A DNA stretch of 10,706 bases from an uncultured Pelolinea sp. (GTDB lineage Bacteria; Chloroflexota; Anaerolineae; Anaerolineales; Anaerolineaceae): NCBI GenBank assembly GCA_937902055.1, contig CALGUJ010000240.1, positions 1 to 10,706 on the forward strand, in the 5' to 3' direction. The position numbers and the translations under genes are program-made. Of this stretch, positions 1 to 6,312 are shown piece by piece; within the stretch, counting starts at the first letter, position 1, and each line of letters opens with the position of its first letter. The notes under the pieces are model-generated. The model did not search any database. It was not told the DNA's origin and saw only the letters and a program-made list of their open reading frames with translations.

Positions 1-52
<52 letters not shown>

Positions 53-157
53 AACTAACACCGTTTCCGGTGTCATTTACGAAGTTTATTACTCAATAGA
101 ACGTTCAGGTACTCTTCCTTTCACTCTTCAGTTGTTAAAGTTCCGTGTAATTGCGAG
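53..157 (-). promoter_or_regulatory. 16S rRNA leader with boxA-like element and hairpin
   Basis: This is the transcribed leader between the predicted P2 start (about 157) and 16S. On the minus strand, positions 143-131 read GAACTTTAACAAC, close to the core of the E. coli rRNA boxA antitermination element (CTTTAACAA). Nearer 16S, positions 58-73 form a perfect 6-bp hairpin, ACACCG-TTTC-CGGTGT, just ahead of the mature end; it may take part in leader folding or processing. The boxA assignment rests on sequence likeness and position only. Confidence 0.6.
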
Positions 158-163
158 AGGCAG

Positions 164-191
164 ATTTTATCACAACCCTTGTTCGTGTCAA
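164..191 (-). promoter_or_regulatory. rRNA operon promoter P2
   Basis: On the minus strand there is a perfect -35 TTGACA (191-186), a 16-base spacer, and a -10 TAAAAT (169-164). Transcription should start near 157, about 105 bases before 16S. Upstream (192-240) the minus strand is rich in A and T runs, which would suit an UP element. The -35 hexamer lies inside a perfect 8-bp inverted repeat (174-196). Confidence 0.8.
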
Positions 192-196
192 GGGTT
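174..196. repeat. 8-bp inverted repeat over rRNA P2 -35 box
   Basis: Arms AACCCTTG (174-181) and CAAGGGTT (189-196) are perfect complements with a 7-base centre. The repeat covers the whole P2 -35 hexamer and part of the spacer, so as DNA it could be an operator. In RNA made from the upstream promoter P1 it would fold into an 8-bp hairpin with a 7-base loop, ending about 31 bases before the boxA-like site, which resembles the boxB-boxA order in E. coli rRNA leaders. Neither role is shown. Confidence 0.6.
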
Positions 197-435
197 TTGC
201 GGAAAAAAATCCGATGTTTTTCCAAATTCTTGGCAAACACCGGCATTTTTGTTCGCTCTGGCCTCTCCGGCACACTTCAGCTCTTCGATTGTAAATGATT
301 TGCACGCAGGCAAATGCTTTGAAGTAACTTTGTACCGATATTCTAAGGCGGGTGGCATGGACTGTCAAGGCATCCGCAAGGCAATTTAAGCCATTTTTGG
401 CATTTTTTAAGGTTCAAAACGGCAAATATCCCCCG
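192..435. other. intergenic region between divergent rRNA and VanW promoters
   Basis: Apart from the P1 promoter, this stretch shows no convincing gene. It carries A/T-rich tracts and a 6-bp hairpin, ATTTGC (298-303) with GCAAAT (310-315) and a 6-base loop, lying between P1 and P2. Short open frames on both strands here lack ribosome binding sites and overlap the promoters, so they are not called. Confidence 0.6.
340..368 (-). promoter_or_regulatory. rRNA operon promoter P1
   Basis: On the minus strand there is a perfect -35 TTGACA (368-363), the ideal 17-base spacer, and a -10 TAGAAT (345-340; five of six consensus bases). The predicted start is near 333, about 176 bases upstream of the P2 start. 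Two consensus promoters in tandem ahead of 16S is the usual layout for a strongly expressed ribosomal operon. Confidence 0.78.
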
Positions 436-464
436 CTGACCGGATTTTTCGAAAATGCTATAAT
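436..464 (+). promoter_or_regulatory. promoter of VanW-family gene (predicted leaderless)
   Basis: The elements are -35 CTGACC (436-441; four of six consensus bases), a 17-base spacer, and -10 TATAAT (459-464; perfect), preceded by the extended -10 motif TGC (456-458). The expected start of transcription is 470-474 and the ATG is at 474, so little or no 5' leader is left and there is no Shine-Dalgarno sequence. Confidence 0.7.
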
Positions 465-473
465 TTTTTTGTC

Positions 474-2345
474 ATGCAAACTTCATCTTCCAACGGCCAT
501 ACCTCGTTTCAACAATTACTCCTGCAGTGCCTGGCTGTCCTTGTGCTCGGGCTTTTTCTGTTCCTCTTTTTCGGATCCTTGCTGATCGGGGTTTACCAGG
601 TCTGGTATAACGGCCGTATTTTCCCCGGCATCGCAGTCATGGGTGTCGATTTGGGCGGGCTGACGCGCATGCAAGCCGCGCAGCGTTTGATGGAATCCGC
701 TGCGCTGACGCCGGACAATTCCATCACGCTATGGTACGCCGGCAATCCACTCGAGGTCTCTCCAACCCAATTGGGCATCAGCCTGGACCTGGCATCTTCG
801 GTTAACGATGCGTACGATTTCGGCCGCCGCGGCTCCATTGGCGCCTGGTTCACCTATCAACTCGGCGCGAGTTTCACAACGCGCAATCTTCCCCCCACCA
901 TCATTTTCGATCAAAATGCCGCGCAGGATACTCTCAGCCGCATCGCGGAGCAATTCGACCAACCGGTGAAAGAAGCCGGCCTGTCGCTGGATGGCACAAG
1001 GGTGGTTTCCGAATTGGGCCAAACCGGCAGGGAGTTGGACCTTTCCGCCAGCCTGGATCAGCTCGGTTTACAGGTCAGCCAATTGAACCTTGACCAGATA
1101 ATCCTGCCTGTTAAAGAAACTGCTCCACTGATCATGGATGCCAGTCCCTACGCCAACCTGGCGCAGGAGATCATCAACCGCTCGATCACCCTGCGGATGC
1201 CCGCCGATCAATTCGACGGCGGCCGCCAATGGCAGATCGATCCGCAGGATCTGGCTGCCATGCTAACCTTTGAAAGCCGCCAGCGCGACGGTCAAATTGA
1301 GCTTATTCCCCAATTGAAAATTGACTTTATTAATGCCTATTTGCAGGAAATCTCTCCGGATATCGAGATCGCAACCGAGAATCCGCGATTCATTTTCAAC
1401 GATGAAAGCGGAGAGCTGGATTTGCTTTCACCCGGCATCGATGGCCGCTCGATCGATTATGAAGCCACGATAGGTTCCATTCAAGCCGCCATAGCAGACG
1501 GGCAAACCGAGGTGGACATCAGCATGATATCGCAAAGTCCGCAGATCAGTGACGATTCTAACGGCGCTGAACTGGGCATCACCGAATTGGTGCACAGCGA
1601 AACTTCTTTCTTCTATGGTTCCAGCGAAGCGCGCATTCAGAACATCGAAACCGCCGCCAGCCAATTTCATGGATTACTGGTTCCACCGAATTCGACCTTT
1701 TCAATGGCCGACGCCATGGACGCGATCACGATCGACAACGGTTATACCGAAGCGTTGATCATCTACAATGGGCAGACTATCGAAGGGGTCGGCGGCGGAG
1801 TTTGCCAGGTCAGCACCACCCTCTTTAGGGCGGCTTTCTTTTCCGGCTTCCCGATCACCGAAAGGCATCCCCACGCTTACCGCGTATCGTATTATGAGAA
1901 AACCGCCGGAAACCGCCGCGATAACGACCTGGCCGGCCTGGACGCGACGGTCTATGTGCCGATCATCGACCTGAAATTTGTAAACGATACTTCTCACTGG
2001 CTGCTGATGGAAACTTACGTCAACCGTTCCGCCAGCTCGATCACCTGGAAATTTTATTCCACCTGGGACGGCCGCACGGTCAATTGGCAAACCAGCGGCC
2101 CAACCGATATTGAGAAACCTGAAAAGCCGTTGTATAAAGAGAACGCCGAACTGAATTCCGGCGAAGTCAAGCAGGTGGAATGGGAAGCGGACGGCGCGGA
2201 TGTACGGGTGGACCGGTCTGTATTCCGGGACAACGACTTGTTATTCGAAGATACTTTCGTGACACTTTATGAACCCTGGCGGGCTGTATTTGAATATGGC
2301 CCGGGTACGGAAGGCATGCCTCCCGCCGATCAAGCCGATGAGTAA
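474..2345 (+). CDS. VanW family protein with peptidoglycan-binding-like and G5 domains
   Basis: A 623-aa membrane-anchored envelope protein. A short cytoplasmic N-terminus is followed by one hydrophobic segment (about residues 15-44), so most of the chain should lie outside the cell. Residues 85-350 look like two copies of the YoaR/PG_binding_4 domain that usually precedes VanW; each ends in a pattern such as GIDGRSIDYEATI (321-333). The VanW domain spans about 372-540 and contains the family hallmark GGGVCQVSTTLF (440-451), with Cys443. The tail (about 545-610) resembles a G5 domain. VanW proteins occur in glycopeptide-resistance clusters and widely as envelope proteins; their biochemical role is unclear, so no resistance claim is made. 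The ATG at 474 is the only reasonable start, because later in-frame Met codons would cut off the membrane anchor. It has no ribosome binding site. It is followed within 60 bases by the next gene and is probably in an envelope-related group with the LCP protein. Confidence 0.88.
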   Translation: MQTSSSNGHTSFQQLLLQCLAVLVLGLFLFLFFGSLLIGVYQVWYNGRIFPGIAVMGVDLGGLTRMQAAQRLMESAALTPDNSITLWYAGNPLEVSPTQLGISLDLASSVNDAYDFGRRGSIGAWFTYQLGASFTTRNLPPTIIFDQNAAQDTLSRIAEQFDQPVKEAGLSLDGTRVVSELGQTGRELDLSASLDQLGLQVSQLNLDQIILPVKETAPLIMDASPYANLAQEIINRSITLRMPADQFDGGRQWQIDPQDLAAMLTFESRQRDGQIELIPQLKIDFINAYLQEISPDIEIATENPRFIFNDESGELDLLSPGIDGRSIDYEATIGSIQAAIADGQTEVDISMISQSPQISDDSNGAELGITELVHSETSFFYGSSEARIQNIETAASQFHGLLVPPNSTFSMADAMDAITIDNGYTEALIIYNGQTIEGVGGGVCQVSTTLFRAAFFSGFPITERHPHAYRVSYYEKTAGNRRDNDLAGLDATVYVPIIDLKFVNDTSHWLLMETYVNRSASSITWKFYSTWDGRTVNWQTSGPTDIEKPEKPLYKENAELNSGEVKQVEWEADGADVRVDRSVFRDNDLLFEDTFVTLYEPWRAVFEYGPGTEGMPPADQADE

Positions 2346-2361
2346 TCGGTTCCGATCCTGG

Positions 2362-2370
2362 TGGTAAAAT
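2362..2370 (+). promoter_or_regulatory. possible extended -10 promoter for Trm112-like gene
   Basis: TGG followed by TAAAAT (2365-2370) forms an extended -10 element in the short gap after the VanW gene. No good -35 is seen at the expected distance. Transcription would begin near 2377, 27 bases before the next ATG. Read-through from the VanW gene is equally possible. Confidence 0.35.
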
Positions 2371-2403
2371 CTGATATTGTTTGCGGTTTTGAAAGGAGAA
2401 TGA

Positions 2404-2628
2404 ATGGTAAGCAAAGATCTCTTGGATATCTTGCGCTGCCCGGCTTGCGTACGGGAAAAAGAAGGCTTGTTGAAACTCTATAAAGACACGTGGTTGGTTT
2501 GCCAGGATTGTGGCAGAAAATACCCCGTGGTTGAAGATATCCCCGTTATGCTGATCGATGAAGGCGATAAATGGGTGAACACCAAATACGAAGACTTACC
2601 CGTTCCCCCGCCCAAACCTCAATCCTGA
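2404..2628 (+). CDS. Trm112-like zinc protein (YcaR/UPF0434 type)
   Basis: A 74-aa protein with the compact zinc fold of the Trm112/YcaR family: CPAC (Cys12, Cys15) near the N-terminus, CQDC (Cys33, Cys36), then the family motif GRKYPVVEDIPVML (37-50). In eukaryotes and archaea Trm112 activates several methyltransferases; bacterial members are mostly uncharacterised, so a partner-activating role is inference. Length is normal for the family. A strong ribosome binding site, AGGAG (2394-2398), lies 5 bases before the ATG and fixes the start. An overlapping ATG at 2400 is in another frame. It sits between two envelope genes, 58 bases after VanW and 67 before LCP, and may share a transcript with them. 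Confidence 0.85.
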   Translation: MVSKDLLDILRCPACVREKEGLLKLYKDTWLVCQDCGRKYPVVEDIPVMLIDEGDKWVNTKYEDLPVPPPKPQS

Positions 2629-2649
2629 TCCGGCATTTTGGTCCTTTTC

Positions 2650-2677
2650 TTGCAACATCTAGATCGTTACTTTTAAT
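2650..2677 (+). promoter_or_regulatory. possible promoter for LCP gene
   Basis: TTGCAA (2650-2655), a 16-base spacer and TTTAAT (2672-2677) match the sigma70 pattern moderately (four and five of six bases). The start would fall near 2684, only about 12 bases before the ATG and just past the best ribosome-binding-site candidate, so either the promoter call or the ribosome-site call is probably wrong. Confidence 0.3.
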
Positions 2678-2695
2678 AAGGATGTAATTAATCCT

Positions 2696-4102
2696 ATGAA
2701 GAACTTTTTTAAACGAATTTTTCTCAAATTCAAGCTAATGGACACGCTGACGAAGATTTTCTTTGTCGTTTTTGTGGTGCTTGCCATTGTGACCAGCCTG
2801 GTCGCGTTCAATTTCGTGCGCAATTTCACCTCATCCATGACCATCCTCAATCTTCCCGGCGCGCCAATCCTGCAGAATTTGATCGATAACAACGGCGAAG
2901 CTGTCAGTTCCGGCATCAGCCAGGCTGCGGATGTGGCCACCCCCGAACCCTGGGATGGTTCCAGCCGCGTGACCATCCTGTTGATGGGCCTGGATTACAA
3001 CGACTGGCGCGCCGGCGAAACTCCGCACAGCGACACCATGATGCTGCTAACCATCGACCCGGTCAATAAAACCGCCGCCATGATGTCGCTCCCGCGCGAC
3101 CTGTGGGTGAACATCCCCGGCTTCGATTACGGACGCATCAACGAAGCTTATTTCGACGGTGAAACTTACAGTCTCCCGGGGGGCGGACCGGAATTGGCCC
3201 GCCAAACAGTGGAGCAATTCATCGGCGTACCCATCCCCTATTACGTGGTGATGGATTTCAACACCGTCATCCGAATCATTGATGAGGTCGGCGGCGTTGA
3301 GGTCACCCCCGACCAGGATGTTACGGTTGAAAAATTCGGCGGCGGCGAGGAACAAACCCTGGTTGCCGGAACAAAATATACCCTGGACGGTTCTTTGGCG
3401 CTGGCTTACGCGCGTGAACGCCACACCTCCGGGGGCGACGTCGACCGCGCCCGCCGTCAGCAGGAAGTGATCATGGCTTTTCGCAGGAGGATTTTGAGAT
3501 ATCAGGATTTACCCGCTTTCATTGCCAAGATTCCTGCCATCTATCAAGATCTGTCCACCGGCATCCGGACAAACATCTCCATCAGCGACGCGGTTCAGTT
3601 GGGCGTGCTGGCTTTGTCTCTGGACGCGCACAGTATCGGGCGGGCCGTGATCGATTATGAAATGGTCATCCAGGCTACTTCCCCGCAAGGCGAGGCGATC
3701 CTGAAACCCATACCGGACAAAATACGCGCCCTGCGTGACGAAGTCTTCGCTTCGGGCGGCACCATGGCTCCCATGGCAGTAGCCAGCAGCGATACCACTC
3801 TGGTAAAGGAAGAGGCTGCCAGCGTTGTGATCTGGAATGGCAGCGGCGACAGCGCCCTGGGAACCCGCACCAACGACTATCTGAAAAGCCAGGGTATCAA
3901 CGTGGTCCAGTTAGCCGATGTAGATTATTCCTCCGCCACCAAGATCGAAATTTTCAACGGCAAACCTTACACGGTAAATTATTTGTCGCAATTGATGGGG
4001 GTCGCTTCCGCCAACATCTGGAATTCGTACGACCCCGCGGCTGGTGCGGATATCCGCGTCACTCTGGGCGGCGATTGGGCAGCCAACAACACCTTGCCAT
4101 AA
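2696..4102 (+). CDS. LytR-CpsA-Psr (LCP) family protein with LytR_C domain
   Basis: A 468-aa membrane protein of the LCP family, whose members transfer lipid-linked glycopolymers onto peptidoglycan at the outer face of the membrane. A basic N-terminus precedes one membrane segment (about 21-41). The LCP domain spans about 90-290 and shows the usual conserved residues: ILLMGLD (94-100), HSDT (111-114), SLPRDLWV (131-138), RINEAY (147-152) and YARERHTSGGDVDRARRQQ (238-256), which carries the phosphate-binding arginines. A C-terminal LytR_C domain (about 373-462) begins ASVVIWNGSG. The ATG at 2696 keeps the membrane anchor. The only Shine-Dalgarno-like site, AAGGA (2678-2682), is rather far (13 bases) from it. 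The gene ends at a strong terminator, so it is the last of the group begun by the VanW gene. The exact polymer it handles cannot be told; an antiphage or regulator role is not suggested. Confidence 0.9.
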   Translation: MKNFFKRIFLKFKLMDTLTKIFFVVFVVLAIVTSLVAFNFVRNFTSSMTILNLPGAPILQNLIDNNGEAVSSGISQAADVATPEPWDGSSRVTILLMGLDYNDWRAGETPHSDTMMLLTIDPVNKTAAMMSLPRDLWVNIPGFDYGRINEAYFDGETYSLPGGGPELARQTVEQFIGVPIPYYVVMDFNTVIRIIDEVGGVEVTPDQDVTVEKFGGGEEQTLVAGTKYTLDGSLALAYARERHTSGGDVDRARRQQEVIMAFRRRILRYQDLPAFIAKIPAIYQDLSTGIRTNISISDAVQLGVLALSLDAHSIGRAVIDYEMVIQATSPQGEAILKPIPDKIRALRDEVFASGGTMAPMAVASSDTTLVKEEAASVVIWNGSGDSALGTRTNDYLKSQGINVVQLADVDYSSATKIEIFNGKPYTVNYLSQLMGVASANIWNSYDPAAGADIRVTLGGDWAANNTLP

Positions 4103-4124
4103 AATTTTGGCCGGAGAAAACATT

Positions 4125-4152
4125 AAGCCGCGCATGAGCGCGGCTTTTTTTT
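4125..4152 (+). terminator. intrinsic terminator after LCP gene
   Basis: A perfect 7-bp GC stem, GCCGCGC (4127-4133) with GCGCGGC (4138-4144), closes a 4-base ATGA loop and is followed by eight T (4145-4152). Two A before the stem can pair with the first T bases. It lies between two convergent genes. The T run is on the plus strand, so it mainly serves the LCP gene; read the other way the hairpin is followed by a poorer T tract. Confidence 0.92.
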
Positions 4153-4170
4153 ATTCCATTAGATCCGGTT

Positions 4171-5823
4171 TTACTTCATCATCGGAATTTTGATTCCATG
4201 TTTTTTGGCCGCCGCGATCGCTTCTGGGTAGCCGGCGTCCGCATGCCGGATCACCCCCATGCCGGGGTCAGAAGTCAGCACGCGCTGTAAGCGTTTGCCA
4301 GCTTCAGGCGTTCCGTCAGCCACAATCACCATGCCGGCATGCTGGCTGAAACCAATGCCAACGCCGCCGCCATGATGAAAAGACACCCAGGTTGCGCCGC
4401 CCACCGCGTTGACCAGCGCATTCAGGATCGGCCAATCGCTGACCGCATCCGTGCCGTCTTTCATGCCCTCTGTTTCACGGTTGGGCGATGCCACTGAGCC
4501 TGAATCCAGGTGATCGCGTCCGATCACGATGGGTGCTTTCAACTCGCCTTTCGCCACCAGTTCATTGAATTTCAAACCGGCCCTGGCCCTTTCCCCGTAA
4601 CCCAGCCAGCAAATACGGGAGGGCAAGCCCTGGAAGGCTACCTGTTCGCGCGCCATTTTCAACCAGCGGTGCAGGTGGGTATCGTTGGGGAATAATTCCA
4701 TGATGGCTTCATCAGTCCGATAAATATCTTCCTTCTCGCCCGAAAGCGCCACCCAGCGGAAAGGCCCCTTGCCTTCGCAGAAAAGCGGCCGGATATAAGC
4801 CGGAACAAAACCCGGAAAATCGAAGGCGTTGGTCAGGCCGTTATCATACGCTCTTTGGCGGATATTATTGCCGTAATCGAAAACTTCCGCGCCGCGCTTT
4901 TTGAATTCAAGCATGGCTTTCACATGCTCGGTCATGGAATCCACCGACCGCCGGGTGTATTCCTTGGGATCGCGTTTGCGTAATTCGGCAGCCGCCTCCA
5001 CGCTCAATCCGGTGGGAACGTACATCAGAAAGTCATGCGCCGGCGTCTGGTCGGTGACAACGTCAGGCGTTACGCCGCTTTTCAGCAGAGCCGGGTAAAT
5101 TTCGGCCGCGTTAGCCACCAGCCCGACTGAACGCGGAATTTTCTTTTCTTTGGCTTCCAAAACCAGGCTGAGGGCCTCTTCGATGTCATCGGAGACCATA
5201 TCCAGGTATCCGATATCTTTGCGCCACTTGGCCTGTGCCGGATCGATCTCGACGATCAAACCCGCGCCTTCGTTCATGGTGATCGCCAGAGCTTGCGCGC
5301 TGCCCATGCCCCCCAGGCCGGCTGTCAGCACAAATTTGCCTTTCAATGAGCCCCACCCGCGCTGCTCAGCAAGGGATGCCAGGGTTTCATAGGTTCCCTG
5401 CAGGATACCCTGGGCGCCGATGTAAATCCACGAACCGGCCGTCATCTGGCCGAACATCATCAATCCCTCGGCAACCAATTTATCGAAATGCTCCTGGGTA
5501 GCCCAATGAGGCACCAGGTTGGAATTGGCAATCAATACGCGCGGGGCATCCGCCTGGGTTTTAAACACCCCCACAGGTTTTCCGGATTGAACCAGCATGG
5601 TTTCGTCGTCTTCGAGTTCTTTCAACGTATTCAATATCGCATCGAAACAATCCCAGTTCCTGGCAGCCTGTCCGCGGCCGCCGTAAACGACCAAATCTTC
5701 CGGGCGTTGGGCAACCTCAGGGTCCAGGTTGTTCTGGATCATCCGAAAAGGCGCTTCAGTCAACCAGGATTTGCAGGACAATTTCGTCCCGCGCGGGGCT
5801 TTTACAGTTCGGGATTCAGACAT
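4171..5823 (-). CDS. hutU: urocanate hydratase (urocanase)
   Basis: A 550-aa cytoplasmic enzyme, full length for the family, that adds water to urocanate to give 4-imidazolone-5-propanoate, the second step of histidine degradation. It uses tightly bound NAD+ as an electrophile. Visible landmarks are [14 protein letters not shown] (47-60), the glycine-rich NAD-binding loop GLGGMGSAQ (169-177), the catalytic-cysteine motif [14 protein letters not shown] (403-416) with Cys405 (equivalent to Cys410 of the Pseudomonas enzyme), and [18 protein letters not shown] (437-454). The start is set by AGGAGA six bases upstream of the ATG on the minus strand. No other hut gene (hutH, hutI, hutG or ftcD) lies in this window: its neighbours are a convergent LCP gene and a divergent FmdB gene, so it is transcribed alone here. 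Confidence 0.96.
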   Translation of the reverse strand: MSESRTVKAPRGTKLSCKSWLTEAPFRMIQNNLDPEVAQRPEDLVVYGGRGQAARNWDCFDAILNTLKELEDDETMLVQSGKPVGVFKTQADAPRVLIANSNLVPHWATQEHFDKLVAEGLMMFGQMTAGSWIYIGAQGILQGTYETLASLAEQRGWGSLKGKFVLTAGLGGMGSAQALAITMNEGAGLIVEIDPAQAKWRKDIGYLDMVSDDIEEALSLVLEAKEKKIPRSVGLVANAAEIYPALLKSGVTPDVVTDQTPAHDFLMYVPTGLSVEAAAELRKRDPKEYTRRSVDSMTEHVKAMLEFKKRGAEVFDYGNNIRQRAYDNGLTNAFDFPGFVPAYIRPLFCEGKGPFRWVALSGEKEDIYRTDEAIMELFPNDTHLHRWLKMAREQVAFQGLPSRICWLGYGERARAGLKFNELVAKGELKAPIVIGRDHLDSGSVASPNRETEGMKDGTDAVSDWPILNALVNAVGGATWVSFHHGGGVGIGFSQHAGMVIVADGTPEAGKRLQRVLTSDPGMGVIRHADAGYPEAIAAAKKHGIKIPMMK

Positions 5824-5965
5824 GGTTTTCTCCTAGAAATATTTCCCTGATTATACATTCGACCTCGTTTTTTTATATAATTCTTACGCATGAAGCCCAT
5901 TATTGTCATATAATCAAAAACTCGAAAGTCCTGAAAACAATATATAATGGTTGCTGAGGTTTACT
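5824..5965. promoter_or_regulatory. divergent promoter region between hutU and fmdB-type gene
   Basis: This is a 142-base A/T-rich gap between divergent genes. For the minus strand, TATAAT at 5855-5850 would start transcription near 5843, about 20 bases ahead of hutU, but no good -35 is seen. For the plus strand, TATAAT at 5943-5948 would start near 5955, leaving a leader of about 11 bases containing the ribosome site GAGGT (5956-5960); its -35 is also poor. A third TATAAT (5909-5914) lies in an imperfect palindrome, ATTAT (5899-5903) with ATAAT (5910-5914). Weak -35 boxes on both sides could mean activator dependence. Confidence 0.5.
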
Positions 5966-6259
5966 ATGCCAGTGTACGTGTATCACTGTGAAGAATGCGG
6001 TTTTCAATTCGAACAACAGCAAAAATTTTCCGATAAACCCCTCAAACGCTGCCCCGATTGCGGGAAAGACAGCCTGCACAAGGTGTATACGCCCGTCGGA
6101 GTGATCTATAAAGGGTCCGGATTCTATTCCACCGACCACCGTTCCAGTTCGGGTTCCAATTTCCCCGCCAAACCCAAGAAAGAGGATAAAGCGGAAAGCA
6201 AGGAACCCGTGAAGAGCGAACCCGAAAAAACCGCAAAGGTAAAGGAAAAAGTGGATTGA
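5966..6259 (+). CDS. FmdB family zinc-ribbon protein
   Basis: A 97-aa protein that opens with the FmdB zinc ribbon: MPVYVYHCEECG with Cys8 and Cys11, then CPDC with Cys29 and Cys32, then the family's YKGSGFYSTDHRS segment. The remainder (about 71-97) is a lysine/glutamate-rich, probably disordered tail. FmdB was named as a putative regulator of formamidase and amidase genes, but most members have no proven function. The ATG at 5966 is chosen because it gives the usual family start and has GAGGT five bases ahead; an in-frame TTG at 5951 would lie too close to the -10 box. The stop codon lies in the loop of the terminator hairpin. Confidence 0.88.
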   Translation: MPVYVYHCEECGFQFEQQQKFSDKPLKRCPDCGKDSLHKVYTPVGVIYKGSGFYSTDHRSSSGSNFPAKPKKEDKAESKEPVKSEPEKTAKVKEKVD

Positions 6260-6274
6260 CCATCCACTTTTTTT
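6246..6274 (+). terminator. terminator overlapping the end of the fmdB-type gene
   Basis: GTGGAT (6251-6256) pairs with ATCCAC (6262-6267) around a 5-base loop holding the TGA stop. A run of A before the stem pairs with the T run after it (6268-6274), lengthening the helix. It is followed by T bases, as in an intrinsic terminator. Because the hairpin overlaps the last codons, translating ribosomes could affect its folding. Confidence 0.8.
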
Positions 6275-6290
6275 AATTTCATGGTCAATC
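6254..6290. repeat. 10-bp inverted repeat competing with the terminator
   Basis: GATTGACCAT (6254-6263) and ATGGTCAATC (6281-6290) are perfect complements 17 bases apart. The left arm overlaps both arms of the terminator hairpin, so the two folds exclude one another. The right arm ends 6 bases before the GAGGTGG ribosome site (6297-6303) of the next gene. Confidence 0.65.
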
Positions 6291-6312
6291 GACAACGAGG
6301 TGGTTTAGAAAA

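Noticed and set aside
58..73. Hairpins at 58-73, 8645-8685 and 10594-10625 sharing ACACC/GGTGT stem ends, considered as a dispersed repeat family
   Set aside because: The similarity covers only five or six bases at the stem base; loops, lengths and contexts differ, so chance is the simpler explanation.
132..389. Open frames on both strands in the rRNA promoter region
   Set aside because: They span the P1 and P2 promoters and the boxA-like leader, have no ribosome site, and their composition looks like random translation.
1701..2090. Long minus-strand frame inside the VanW gene, and a similar frame inside dnaA (9638-10018)
   Set aside because: Both are fully overlapped by strongly supported genes, have no family motif, and reflect the codon composition of the real gene.
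5951..5965. TTG start for the FmdB-type protein
   Set aside because: It lies at or before the expected transcription start of the nearby -10 box, and the family normally begins at the MP-Y motif encoded from 5966.
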